A stretch of 64,000 nt of DNA, from contig NZ_QAAA01000001.1 of assembly GCF_003046545.1 (NCBI RefSeq), positions 291,269 through 355,268 of the forward strand. The letters run 5' to 3'. Both the position numbers and the translations under genes were made by a program. This document shows, one piece after another, positions 43,094 through 51,825 of this stretch (the stretch's first letter is position 1; the number at the start of each line of letters is the position of its first letter). The notes beneath the pieces are model-generated. The model was given only the letters and a program-made list of their open reading frames with translations. It was not told the origin of the DNA and ran no database searches. The DNA comes from Rhodovulum imhoffii. Its GTDB lineage: Bacteria; Pseudomonadota; Alphaproteobacteria; Rhodobacterales; Rhodobacteraceae.

Positions 43094-44754
43094 CGGATCG
43101 GCAGGATGAAAACACCGGTGAAATCCCGCTTTCCTGGTTCGGCAAAACGCTCTGGAAGTTCACGCCACTCTACATCGAGCTGATCTTCCTCGCGATCTGC
43201 CTGCGCCTGATCGGGCTGGTCGAGCCGTTCATCTTTCAGGTTATCATCGACCGCATCCTGCCATTTCAACGCGAGGCGTCGCTTGTCGTCGTTGTGGCGA
43301 TCTTTATCGCCGTCAGCCTGTTTCAGCTTGGTTTCGAGGTGCTGTCCGAATTGCTCAGCATGCTGACAGCCAACCGTATTACCCGAGAATTCGGCGCGCG
43401 CATCTTCGATCATCTGTTCAAACTCCCATTCAGCCACTTTCGGAAATGGTCCGTTGGCGAGACGATTGCGCGGATCAGCGAAACGGATACAATTCGTGCG
43501 TTTCTGGTTGGAACGACCACGGGCGTATTCCTCGATCTGATATTTGTCTTTATCTACATCGCCGTTCTATTCACGCTTTCCGCTGAATTGACACTGATCA
43601 TCCTGGCGGCTTTGCCTATTCAGATCTTGATCTATCTTGGCTTTGGCCCGTTCCTGCGTCGGCGTCTACGGGTGCAATTCGATGCCGGTGCCGCGCATCA
43701 GACACAGATGGTTGAGAACATTTCCGGCATTGCATCGGTGAAGGCGCTCAGCGCCGAAGGCAAAATGCTAGAACGACTGGATGAAACTCTTCACGCCAAC
43801 CTCAATGCCGGTTACCGCGTCGGCCTTTTGAATATCTGGAATGACAAGCTCTTGTTCATTGTCGACAAGGCCATTAAAATCAGCATCATCTATTTCGGCG
43901 CGCAGTTCGTATTCGCCGGGCAGATGACTTTGGGCGAGTTGATCGCCTTTCATCTGTTGGCTGAGAAGGTGACTGGTCCGATCGAGAACTTCTCGAGCCT
44001 TTGGGAAGGCTGGCAAAATATTCGTGTTTCACGCCAGAGACTTGGCGATGTGGTCAATACGCCGATGGAGCCTTTCGACGCTCTGCCGAAACTGCCGCGC
44101 AACGTCGAAGCACGACTTGACTTCGTCAACGTGGATTTTGCCTATCATCCGTCGGCGCCGATCCTGCGTGGTTTTAGTTTCAGCGCCGGACCCAATACGC
44201 TGACCCTTGTCGTCGGGCCGTCCGGCATCGGCAAGTCGACGTTTGGAAGACTGGCATCTGGTATCGACAGCCCTGACAAGGGCGAGGTCCGGTTGGGCGG
44301 TGAAGATATCGCGCGCTACGAGCCCCACGACGTCAGAACCCATATTGCCTATGTACCGCAGGAACCATACCTATTTTCGGGAACACTGCGCGAAAACCTG
44401 ACCCTTGGCGCCACAGAGGCCAGCGATGAAATGATCGCCAGGGCCCTCAGGATTTCTGCCGCTGAGACGCTGGTTGAGCAACTTCCCCTTGGGCTTGAGA
44501 CGCATGTAGGAGAACGTGGTTCGGCCCTTTCAGGTGGCCAGCGGCAGCGCATCGCGATTGCACGGTCTGTAATCCGAAGCCCGAAGGTGATCATCCTTGA
44601 CGAGCCGACGAGCGCGCTGGACAGCGCCTCGCAACGGCGCATGGCGGCAGAACTGCAGAAACTGAAGCGCGAGGCTACGCTGATCATCATCACGCATAGC
44701 CCAGATATTTTTGCGAGTCCTGATCAGGTGGTCGATTTTGAGGCACTGCAATGA
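43090..44754 (+). CDS. Type I secretion ABC transporter without C39 peptidase domain
   Basis: A 554-aa half-transporter: N-terminal membrane domain (six spans, residues about 20-300) and an ATPase with Walker A GPSGIGKST, signature LSGGQRQR and Walker B VIILDEPTS. Exporters of double-glycine peptides usually carry an extra 150-aa C39 peptidase, and HlyB a C39-like domain; this protein is too short for either. Processing, if any, must come from another enzyme such as the M16 pair. Start at 43090 overlaps the previous stop. Confidence 0.93.
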   Translation: MTDRQDENTGEIPLSWFGKTLWKFTPLYIELIFLAICLRLIGLVEPFIFQVIIDRILPFQREASLVVVVAIFIAVSLFQLGFEVLSELLSMLTANRITREFGARIFDHLFKLPFSHFRKWSVGETIARISETDTIRAFLVGTTTGVFLDLIFVFIYIAVLFTLSAELTLIILAALPIQILIYLGFGPFLRRRLRVQFDAGAAHQTQMVENISGIASVKALSAEGKMLERLDETLHANLNAGYRVGLLNIWNDKLLFIVDKAIKISIIYFGAQFVFAGQMTLGELIAFHLLAEKVTGPIENFSSLWEGWQNIRVSRQRLGDVVNTPMEPFDALPKLPRNVEARLDFVNVDFAYHPSAPILRGFSFSAGPNTLTLVVGPSGIGKSTFGRLASGIDSPDKGEVRLGGEDIARYEPHDVRTHIAYVPQEPYLFSGTLRENLTLGATEASDEMIARALRISAAETLVEQLPLGLETHVGERGSALSGGQRQRIAIARSVIRSPKVIILDEPTSALDSASQRRMAAELQKLKREATLIIITHSPDIFASPDQVVDFEALQ

Positions 44755-46076
44755 CCGCTTTCTCAGAACCAATGAAGATCACCTCTCCGACCTTGCACGC
44801 GACGATCGTTTTCACGATCTCGGTCTTTGTCGCCATCCTTGCAATGTCTTTCCTGTTCAAAGTCGAGGTCGTCGCCCGTGGCGAAGGGCGCGTCGTTCCG
44901 ATCAGCCGAGTCCAGGTTGTACAACCGGAATTTGCAGGCCGGATCGTCGCCATCCATGTACGCAACGGCATGACGGTAACCGAAGGCGATGTCCTCATCG
45001 AATTGGATCCGACCGAAGCAATGTCGGAACTCGGCGCAATCAGGGCCGAGCGAGACAGGCTCGTGATCGAACTGGCCCGGCTCGAGGCAATGGTGCAAAC
45101 CTTGGCTCTCGATCCGAGTGGTGTTGATCTCGGACAGAGATCCATTGAACTATTCGATGTGCGGGACGTGTTGAGCGCTCATCCATTCGCGGTCGAACAA
45201 CGCGAGCTGCTGCTCGCCGAAATTGCGGACTATCTTGCTTCTCTCGCGCAGATCACTGCGCGCGAGGAGACAAATCGGCGATCTGAGGCTGTGACCAACG
45301 CCAATACTGCACGCGTTAATGCTGCTTTGGACATCCAGGCGGAACGCTTGCGCACCTCCGAGCAGCTTTTGCAACAGGGCACAACCAGCCGTTCGGCATT
45401 TCTGGACGTGCAACAGGCTTTCACAGATCTTGAGCGCGAACGAGACATATACTTACGTGAGCTTGAGCAGAAGGTCACAGAACGTGCGGCCCTAGATAGT
45501 GAAAGACGGCGATTGACGGCCGACTTACGCCACTCCGCACTTGATCGCCGAGCACAGATCGACGGACGTCTGGCTACGCTTGCCGAAGAGCAGCGCGCTT
45601 CAGAACGCAGGGTTTCTGCCGCCCGATTGGTTGCTCCCGCCACGGGCGTGGTCGATCAACTCGCCGTATTCACGGTAGGTGGCATTGCCGAAGCGGGGGC
45701 GGAACTGCTTCGGATCGTTCCGACAGAGGCCGAGATCGAAATCGAAGGGACGTTTTCCAACCAGGATATCGGGTTCATGCAGATCGGCCAACCGGCGAAT
45801 ATCCGACTCGACGCCTATCCATCCGAACGGTTCGGTTTCGTCCGTGGAACAGTGTCGGATATCGCGGCCGACTCCACAGAGGTTAGCGAAGGGAAGTGGG
45901 GTTATTTTGTCCGCATTCAGCCAGACGAAGCCATCCTCCGCGCCGGTTCAGACACCTATTCGCTGCGCCCCGGCATGACCGCGACAATCGACGTAACCAC
46001 CGATACCAGGCGAATCATCAGCTACTTCTTTGCACCGATCGTCAGAACGATTCAGAATTCCATGGGCGAACGCTGA
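44751..46076 (+). CDS. HlyD-type membrane fusion protein
   Basis: 441 residues: an N-terminal anchor (TIVFTISVFVAILAMSFLF), lipoyl-like half motifs around a long coiled coil (EQRELLLAEIADYLASLAQI to DLRHSALDRRAQIDGRLATL), and a C-terminal beta-barrel (GVVDQLAVFTVGGIAEAGAE). It bridges the ABC exporter to an outer-membrane TolC-type channel, not encoded here. Overlaps the ABC gene. Confidence 0.93.
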   Translation: MTAFSEPMKITSPTLHATIVFTISVFVAILAMSFLFKVEVVARGEGRVVPISRVQVVQPEFAGRIVAIHVRNGMTVTEGDVLIELDPTEAMSELGAIRAERDRLVIELARLEAMVQTLALDPSGVDLGQRSIELFDVRDVLSAHPFAVEQRELLLAEIADYLASLAQITAREETNRRSEAVTNANTARVNAALDIQAERLRTSEQLLQQGTTSRSAFLDVQQAFTDLERERDIYLRELEQKVTERAALDSERRRLTADLRHSALDRRAQIDGRLATLAEEQRASERRVSAARLVAPATGVVDQLAVFTVGGIAEAGAELLRIVPTEAEIEIEGTFSNQDIGFMQIGQPANIRLDAYPSERFGFVRGTVSDIAADSTEVSEGKWGYFVRIQPDEAILRAGSDTYSLRPGMTATIDVTTDTRRIISYFFAPIVRTIQNSMGER

Positions 46077-46140
46077 GCGCATTTCTGAGAAGCCACGGAA
46101 TGCTCAGCGACGCGAAGGTCCCCCCAGATGTTCCCAGAAA

Positions 46141-46280
46141 CTCGTGGAGAAGGTTGTCTTTCAGACCCATCCTCTCCGCCACACTCAAATGCTGAATCCG
46201 TCCAAGGGCCCCGATCGGGGCCTTCTTTCTTTTTGTTTCAAAGGGCGTTGGCAAGGTCGTCCGCCCTGCAGAGACTGAGC
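46141..46280. repeat. tRNA-3'-end-like segment, copy 1 (att-like)
   Basis: GTGGAGAAGGTT followed by TCAGACCCATCCTCTCCGCC resembles the 3' end of an alphaproteobacterial tRNA-Ser gene, then a terminator. A related stretch with the same layout lies at 48691-48830. The two match over GTGGAGA-GGTT, TCAGACCCAT, CTCCGCCAC and TTCAAAGGG at equal spacing. No complete tRNA is present. This may mark an old integration site. Confidence 0.45.
46205..46235 (+). terminator. Rho-independent terminator after the secretion operon
   Basis: GGCCCCGATCGGGGCC is a perfect palindrome at 46207-46222 with flanking AA/TT pairs, followed by TTCTTTCTTTTTG. It would stop transcription from the HlyD gene and may derive from a tRNA gene terminator. 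Confidence 0.85.
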
Positions 46281-46644
46281 GGTTGACGGAGAATGGGTCA
46301 GTCGAACACCCGCTCCGGCTGTTCGTGCCATGGCAGGGCCGCGACATCGGTCAGTTTCAACAGGGTCACGGCGGGCACCTCGCGCTTGTGCGAGGCAATT
46401 TCCGTGACCTTCGATCCCGACATGCTCCGCTGGTCCGATGGTCGTATCCGCTCCTGGAACAGCGGCGAGAAGAAGTCCCAAGCAATCTGGCATGAAACGC
46501 TGGAGCGGAGCCGCACGGTCTTAAAGCCAGACCCGTCACCTCCCGAAATCGAAGTCCACGTGCGACACTCCGCATGGTATGAACGAGCACTTGTGGTCTA
46601 CGGGATTTTGACGAATTGTACTTCCGGGAGGAGTGAAGCGACCT
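46236..46644. other. Intergenic region with no convincing gene
   Basis: Open frames exist on both strands (for example 46298-46516 minus, ending PWHEQPERVFD, and 46293-46673 plus), but none has a ribosome site, a recognised domain or conserved-looking neighbours. The minus frame has an ordered amino-acid composition and may be the tail of a broken gene. A GGGAGGAG precedes the following gene. Confidence 0.4.
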
Positions 46645-47832
46645 ATGACAAGAACCCTCTGCCTCTTTCCTGACCTGCACGGAATTGCGCGGGGAAAACT
46701 TGCCAATCGCGCGGTCGAAAGCAGTATGATGATCGGGTTTTCTCCCGGAGTGTTTGCGAAAGATATCTACGGCCATCCGCATCTCTTCGACGAGTTCGTG
46801 ATTCCGGTCGGGGCTTCCGACATGACGATTGACGTGATCGGGACCGAGGTGCGGCCGTTCGCGCGGACGGCTCAGGTCGATCTTTTCGGTGCCGATGCAC
46901 TGGTCATCGGCCGCGCGAAGGCGACCGATGGAACTCCGCACCGGTTCGATATCAGGGCGGTTCTCGAGCGTCGCCTTTCCGCAAGCCTGGGGACGCATGA
47001 CATCCGCATTGGTGCCGAACTCGAGTTCTATCTCCTCGGAGGTCGGAACGACCTACCCGCCGACGGGCAAGCCTACGCTTTCGGCGGGCTCGCAGGAAAG
47101 CAGCATTGCATCTCGGCGATCCTCCATGCACTCGATGCCGCAGGCATTGAGTGGCTCGACCTCTCACAGGAGAACGAGGTCGATCAATACGAGATCTCGC
47201 TGAGACATACACCTCCGCTGGAACAGGCTGATCGCGTTTTCCTTGCCCGCATGATCATCCGGCATGTGGCCGCGAGCTTCGGGCTTCGGGCGACCTTTAT
47301 CGCCGTGAACGCAATGAACCAATCGCCGAGCAACCTGCACCTGCACATTTCCTGTGCGTCACTCAGTGTAGACAAGCTGGCCCATGCAATCCAGGGAACT
47401 CTGGGCCCCGCTTTCTCGATCTATCGGCCGAGCAGGAACAGTCGGTACACCGAAGAGATCGAGTCCTTCGCGTCGCGCAAGGCGGATATTGGGGAAGGAA
47501 GCCGTTTTGCGGCCATCCGCATTATTCGCGACGGCCCTGAAGAGCGCATCGAGCTGCGGACGCCGACATCCGATGCCAACCCCTACTTTACCATCCTCAC
47601 GGTGGTGTCTGCCATTCTCAAAGCGCCGAGAGGCGCCGCGCCTACCGGTGCGGCGCTCGATTTCAGCATTGAGTCATCTCTTGCGGCGTATCTGGCCAGC
47701 GACCTCGCGCCGCAAGTCTTCGATCCTGAAGGATTGCGTCTGTACGGCAAGTTGAAGCGCGCCGAGGAAGGCAGCGCCAAAGCTTTCGGCGGGTTTGACG
47801 CCGAGCGGGCAGCGCTGCTTAGGGTTCTGTGA
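46645..47832 (+). CDS. Glutamine synthetase family enzyme (gamma-glutamyl ligase type)
   Basis: 395 residues. GAELEFYLLGG and LSQENEVDQYEIS match the catalytic glutamates of the GS fold; SPSNLHLHIS and RIELRTPTSDANPYF match the ATP/substrate side. The usual GS beta-grasp N-terminus is reduced. GS-like enzymes of this size ligate amines or amino acids to glutamate. It is coupled to a LysE exporter (TGATG), suggesting product export or amine detoxification. GTG 46633 is a less likely start. Confidence 0.82.
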   Translation: MTRTLCLFPDLHGIARGKLANRAVESSMMIGFSPGVFAKDIYGHPHLFDEFVIPVGASDMTIDVIGTEVRPFARTAQVDLFGADALVIGRAKATDGTPHRFDIRAVLERRLSASLGTHDIRIGAELEFYLLGGRNDLPADGQAYAFGGLAGKQHCISAILHALDAAGIEWLDLSQENEVDQYEISLRHTPPLEQADRVFLARMIIRHVAASFGLRATFIAVNAMNQSPSNLHLHISCASLSVDKLAHAIQGTLGPAFSIYRPSRNSRYTEEIESFASRKADIGEGSRFAAIRIIRDGPEERIELRTPTSDANPYFTILTVVSAILKAPRGAAPTGAALDFSIESSLAAYLASDLAPQVFDPEGLRLYGKLKRAEEGSAKAFGGFDAERAALLRVL

Positions 47833-48482
47833 TGGGTGAGTTCCAGGCGAGTCTTCTTGCTGCTCTCGCGCTTCAGGCGACGGCGATGAGCGTTCCGGGC
47901 CAGAACCATTTTCTCATTCTATCGGCCTCGCAGCAGGGAGCGCTCGTACGTGGTCTCATTGTTGTCGGGATCGCGACCGCTGGCGTGGTCTTCTCGAGTG
48001 GCGCCGCGATCGCCGTCTATTTCTCCGGGCAAGCATTCAGCGACAGGATCTTCAGTATTCTTGGACTGTTGGGAAGCGGTTTCTTAGTCTATTTGGGAGG
48101 GAAGTCCATTCGCTCCGCACTGCGCAGACATACCCCAGAAGGCGGGTCCGCCGCCCCCAGTTTGAGCCTGGGTCGCGCCTTTTCCTCGGGCTTTTTCGTG
48201 AATATTTCGAATGCAAAGTCAGTCCTCTTCTTTGGTGCGGTTTTTGCCACCAGCCTCCCTCTCGCGACGATGTCATTAGGAGCTCTCGCCTTCGTCGTGC
48301 TAGCTTTTTTCCTCAACTCGTTGCTCGTTCACGGCGCGGTTTCGGCCCTTCTGGCGACGGGAGCAGTCCGGCGCTTCACCGATCGGCGCCGGCCTCTCAT
48401 TCTCCTGGTTTCGGGCTGCCTATTTCTGGTGTTCGCTGTGTTTTCTGCCCAGCATATCATCGGGACCTGGCTGCCGAAGTGA
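47832..48482 (+). CDS. LysE/RhtB family amino acid exporter
   Basis: A 216-aa membrane protein with six predicted spans; FSSGAAIAVYF, LLGSGFLVYLGGKSIRSALR and GRAFSSGFFVNISNAKSVLF are LysE-family features. It exports amino acids or derivatives, probably linked to the GS-like enzyme. Its last codons lie inside sequence similar to the DUF6441 prophage gene, so the 3' end may have been created by recombination. Confidence 0.87.
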   Translation: MGEFQASLLAALALQATAMSVPGQNHFLILSASQQGALVRGLIVVGIATAGVVFSSGAAIAVYFSGQAFSDRIFSILGLLGSGFLVYLGGKSIRSALRRHTPEGGSAAPSLSLGRAFSSGFFVNISNAKSVLFFGAVFATSLPLATMSLGALAFVVLAFFLNSLLVHGAVSALLATGAVRRFTDRRRPLILLVSGCLFLVFAVFSAQHIIGTWLPK

Positions 48483-48628
48483 AAGCCGGAGGGAAGGCGA
48501 TCACCGCCGCCAAACGCGAGACCTGCACCGGACTAAAGAATGCCTAGTGTGGCTAGATCACCGTCGCGGGGCTCGGCTGCGGGCTCGCGAACTCGATCCG
48601 GAGCCAGACCTGCCGGAAGGGAGGCGAA
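48470..48628 (+). pseudogene. Decayed fragment of the DUF6441 tail gene
   Basis: From 48470 the DNA aligns by eye with codons 13-65 of the DUF6441 gene at 22343 (GAAGTGAAAGCCGG against GAGGTGAAGGCCGG; AACTCGATCCGGAGCCAGAC is identical). It has stops, including TAG at 48545-48547, and no start, so it is a dead fragment. It shows that a second copy of this prophage's late region once lay here. Confidence 0.8.
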
Positions 48629-48690
48629 AAAACAGAATGTGGTTAAGCGGTTAAGAAGATTGGTATAAACCAATTTTTATCAACTACTTG

Positions 48691-48830
48691 GATGTGGAGA
48701 CGGTTCGACGTCAGACCCATTCCCTCCGCCACCATCACCCTTGCGAACCCGTTCTGGCCGCCCAACCGAGGCGGAATTTCTCCTGTTTTCAAAGGGGGTT
48801 GCCGGATTGGTGCGAACCGCTGAGGCTTGG
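48691..48830. repeat. tRNA-3'-end-like segment, copy 2 (att-like)
   Basis: GTGGAGACGGTTCGACG then TCAGACCCATTCCCTCCGCC, a T-arm/acceptor-like sequence, followed after the same distance by TTCAAAGGG. It is an imperfect direct repeat of 46141-46280. Downstream to 49117 I see only a short inverted repeat (CGAACCG / CGGTTCG near 48878-48903) and no gene. Confidence 0.45.
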
Positions 48831-49117
48831 GTGCACAGGGATTTCCGTCTCTGAATGGCCTCTCGTCTCTGGTCGGGCGAACCGCACTGATTTCGGTTCG
48901 GTCGAAATTTCCCCCAGCTTTTCAATGGCCTGACTCGCGAACCCGCCAAAACTGCGCGCCCTGTTTCCATCGCTATCGAGTGAAACAGAGACCGAACATG
49001 CAGGAGGCGCACGCCAGCGGGCCGGCACAGACCAGCGCGTAGCGGAGCGTTGCAATCGGCGCCGGGTCCAGCGAAGCCATTGATGACAAACGCACATCGC
49101 GCCTCTAGCCTGGCGGC

Positions 49118-49954
49118 ATGGCGAGTGGCCCCTGGACCGATGAAGAAAACGACCTGATCGTCGCGGATTACTTCGCGATGCTGGCCGACGACATCGCCGG
49201 GCGCCGCTACAGCAAGGCCGAGCATCGCCGGGCGCTCCTGCCGCTTCTGAACGACCGGTCGGAGGGGTCCGTCGAGTTCAAGCACCAGAACATCAGCGCC
49301 GTGCTGAAGGGGCTCGGCGAGGATTGGATCCCCGGCTACAAGCCCGCCTTCAATTTCCAGATGACGCTGGTCGACGCGGTGGCGCGGTGGCTGGACCTGC
49401 ATCCGGACTGGCTCGGCCGTTTGCCGGGAACGCGCCTTGCGACCGGCATGCGCGAGGCGGCGCAGATCTGGATCGCTCCTCCGCCCACGCTATCCAACCA
49501 GCCCCCGCCGCAAGAGCTGGACCAGATGCTGCACGTCGCCCGGAAGTTCGACGTGGCGGGCCGGGACGAGCGCAATCGCGCCCTTGGCCGCGCTGGCGAA
49601 GAACGTGTCCTGGCGCATGAGCATGCCACCCTGAGGGCCGCCGGGCGCGAAGACCTGGCGCGCAAGGTCCGTTGGGTCTCGGAGGAGGAGGGAGATGGGG
49701 CGGGCTACGACATTGCCAGCTATGCGCCGGACGGCCGGCCACGGCTGATCGAGGTGAAAACGACGAACGGCTGGGAGCGAACGCCCTTCCACATCACGCG
49801 CAACGAGCTGGCCGTTGCCGACGAACGGCGTGCGGAGTGGTGCCTGTTCCGGATGTGGAATTTCTCGCGCGAGCCGAGGGCGTTCCAGCTTTACCCGCCG
49901 CTCGATGCGCATGTCTCGCTGACCCCCACGTCGTTTCAGGCCAGCTTTAATTAA
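49118..49954 (+). CDS. DUF3883 protein with PD-(D/E)XK-like domain
   Basis: A 278-aa protein. The C-terminal 130 residues contain GYDIASYAPDG and IEVKTT, the D...(D/E)xK pattern of the DUF3883 nuclease-like fold, with FHITRNELAVAD after it. The N-terminal part (EENDLIVADYFAMLADDIAG) is known from the same proteins. Such genes are frequent near restriction and mobile elements and are probable DNA-handling or defence proteins. Confidence 0.82.
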   Translation: MASGPWTDEENDLIVADYFAMLADDIAGRRYSKAEHRRALLPLLNDRSEGSVEFKHQNISAVLKGLGEDWIPGYKPAFNFQMTLVDAVARWLDLHPDWLGRLPGTRLATGMREAAQIWIAPPPTLSNQPPPQELDQMLHVARKFDVAGRDERNRALGRAGEERVLAHEHATLRAAGREDLARKVRWVSEEEGDGAGYDIASYAPDGRPRLIEVKTTNGWERTPFHITRNELAVADERRAEWCLFRMWNFSREPRAFQLYPPLDAHVSLTPTSFQASFN

Positions 49955-50041
49955 ACAGTCTCGTGGAACGCTGCCGAGGTTTGATCGCCTCGTAATGGTG
50001 AGCCCGACCATTCAAAGGATTCTTGTTGAACCGTCACGGGC

Positions 50042-50570
50042 CTATTCTTCAGGGCTCCTTATCCAGCCACCCTTGATTGGTTCGTCAAAAACTTCAGGAA
50101 TGCGGTCCTTTATCTCTGAAATCAGAGGAACGAGGGCCTTCCAAGCTTCGGTCGCCAGTCGGTTCACCTCGTTGATCTCGGATTGATGGTGTTGCGCAAT
50201 ATTCATCTCGTCGAATTGGCTTGCGGGGATTACCGACTGTAATGTGACGCTGCCAAACCTCTCCGGAGAAGAGTGCATGCCGAAATAATCTACGAATGCT
50301 TTGAGGCGATCAACGAAGTCACGATACTTCATCTGTACCTTTTTGTCCTGAAAGTGGGCGATACCTAGCTCTGTCTCGCTGACAAGGAATGATGCCTCAG
50401 TCAGAAATCGTGGAGGGATCCCGCGATGATAATCGTGGTCCTTCAGAAGCTCCCGGAAGTTCCATGTGCCATAGCCGCCCATCCACATGCCCTTCTTCTT
50501 CGAGGCAGCGACCTTGTCGCGGATGCGCTCGCCGATCACCTCGCGCTCGAACTGGGCGATCCGCCACCAT
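50042..50570 (-). pseudogene. Chimera: serine-recombinase fragment joined to an unknown gene
   Basis: Read leftward, the first 28 codons (AQFEREVIGERIRDKVAASK, then KKGMWMGG) are from the catalytic domain of a large serine recombinase. The frame then continues as an unrelated 135-residue protein (YGTWNFRELLKDHDYHRGIP and onward) that I do not recognise. Neither the recombinase N-terminus nor its C-terminal half is attached. Deletion fused two genes here. Confidence 0.7.
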
Positions 50571-50858
50571 GCCGCCCAGCTTGCCGCTCATGACCTCGTC
50601 GGCCAGCGCATCGAGCGTGCGGCGCGTCTCCCGGCGCAGCCCACCATGGGCCAGTTCCTGGATGCGGTAGCCCAGCCGAAGCTCGAGGTTGCCGCGGCTG
50701 GCGTTCGGCGCGCGCTCCCCGAAGATGGCCTGCCACTTCTCCTGCAATTCGGGCACCGTCATCGCCTTCATCGCCGTCAGTTCGGCCAGGACGTCGATCC
50801 TCTCCGCCTGGCCTGCGGGCGCGGCCTGCGCGCCTGATTTCCTTGCGTTTTTCCTCAT
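50397..50858 (-). pseudogene. DUF2924 gene, 3' truncated
   Basis: The N-terminal 100 residues (DVLAELTAMKAMTVPELQEK, RGNLELRLGYRIQELAHGGL) are DUF2924, a protein that accompanies large serine recombinases in prophage integration modules. After LADEVMSGKLGG (near 50570) the frame runs out of phase through the recombinase fragment. The normal C-terminal half is missing. The start overlaps the previous gene. Confidence 0.8.
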
Positions 50859-51073
50859 GCGTCGTCTCCAACTCGGTTGCGAACCTGTCTCCGACGACGG
50901 CGTCTGAGGGCGAGAATGTCCAGCGAACTGTCTCCGTCGAGCGGAGATTTTTCGTTCGTTTCCCGTGGGTTGATGCGCACGATGGCGCCGGCGAGGATGG
51001 CGGCCAGTTCCGCCAGCCGCTCATCTGTGGTGAGCGTGTCGGCGGGCGGCGCGAAGGCGATATCGTCTGGCAT
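50855..51073 (-). CDS. Small protein upstream of DUF2924, 72 aa
   Basis: MPDDIAFAPPADTLTTDERL, then LAAILAGAIVRINPR and a basic tail (RRRRRRQVRN). Small proteins of this kind stand before DUF2924 in integration modules. Start chosen at the second methionine (51073). It overlaps the DUF2924 start by four bases. Confidence 0.6.
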   Translation of the reverse strand: MPDDIAFAPPADTLTTDERLAELAAILAGAIVRINPRETNEKSPLDGDSSLDILALRRRRRRQVRNRVGDDA

Positions 51074-51195
51074 GGGGAGCGAACCTCGTGAGACGGTTTG
51101 CTCCGTGTTCGCCGCGATCGGCAAAGGAATTCAAGTGAAAACAGAGGGTTGTCGTATTCGCGCGAAAGAGCGCAAAGCGAAGCGATGATGCAGTA

Positions 51196-51825
51196 CTACG
51201 GCTTGGTCGGTCGAGCATGCATCGCGAGATACACGACTACTAGTTCCCGGCCGTAGTGCCAGCCAAACCGGTGCATCCTGCGAAGTGAAACCAACGTCGA
51301 AAAGCCGACGAGCAGCAGCGTTGCTCTCTCCGTCTCAACTAGTGCGAAGGCAATGGTCAGGAGCAGCAGAGATGCCGAAAGACCACGCAACATACCGTAT
51401 ATTCCATTGAATTTGTCTACCCTTGCAGACTGGCCTGCAGCTGCAACTCGGGCATAGACCTCTCGCATGGCTGCTCTGGCGTCCTGCTTTGAAAGACCCT
51501 CTTCGCCTATGATTTTCTCGTTCCGTAGTAAGTCCAACAGACGCAAGTGCTGCTGTTCGGTAAGTGCCTCGCCATCCAAGACTCGCTTGTTTGGCAGGCC
51601 GCCTAGAGGCCACCAAAGGAGCCATTCGACGGCATTCCCGATACCTTGAACAAGTTGTCCAAGAGCGTAGGAAAGCACCACGAAAAGACCAAGTTCCCCG
51701 AATGTGAAGCCGTCTGGCCCTAGCTGTTCGCGGAACTCAGGCATCAAAAACATTGCGCCGAAAGCTAAAACCGAGCCCGGCACTATGATTCCGGCATACT
51801 CATAGAAATCGAACGATATGTTCAC
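51196..51825 (-). CDS. Membrane protein partner of the MBL-fold protein
   Basis: A 209-aa protein with probable membrane spans at about residues 12-28, 45-62 and 145-175 and a charged helical loop between (LTEQQHLRLLDLLRNEKIIG). No domain recognised. It overlaps the MBL-fold gene by four bases, so the two are co-expressed and likely work together. Confidence 0.7.
   Translation of the reverse strand: MNISFDFYEYAGIIVPGSVLAFGAMFLMPEFREQLGPDGFTFGELGLFVVLSYALGQLVQGIGNAVEWLLWWPLGGLPNKRVLDGEALTEQQHLRLLDLLRNEKIIGEEGLSKQDARAAMREVYARVAAAGQSARVDKFNGIYGMLRGLSASLLLLTIAFALVETERATLLLVGFSTLVSLRRMHRFGWHYGRELVVVYLAMHARPTKP

Noticed and set aside
37887..46076. A classical RTX toxin operon.
   Set aside because: No calcium-binding nonapeptide repeats (GGxGxDxxx) are present, and the only small secreted candidate is the glycine-zipper peptide.
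46141..46200. A possible complete tRNA-Ser gene.
   Set aside because: Only a 3'-end-like stretch is seen; no anticodon arm or 5' half is recognisable upstream.
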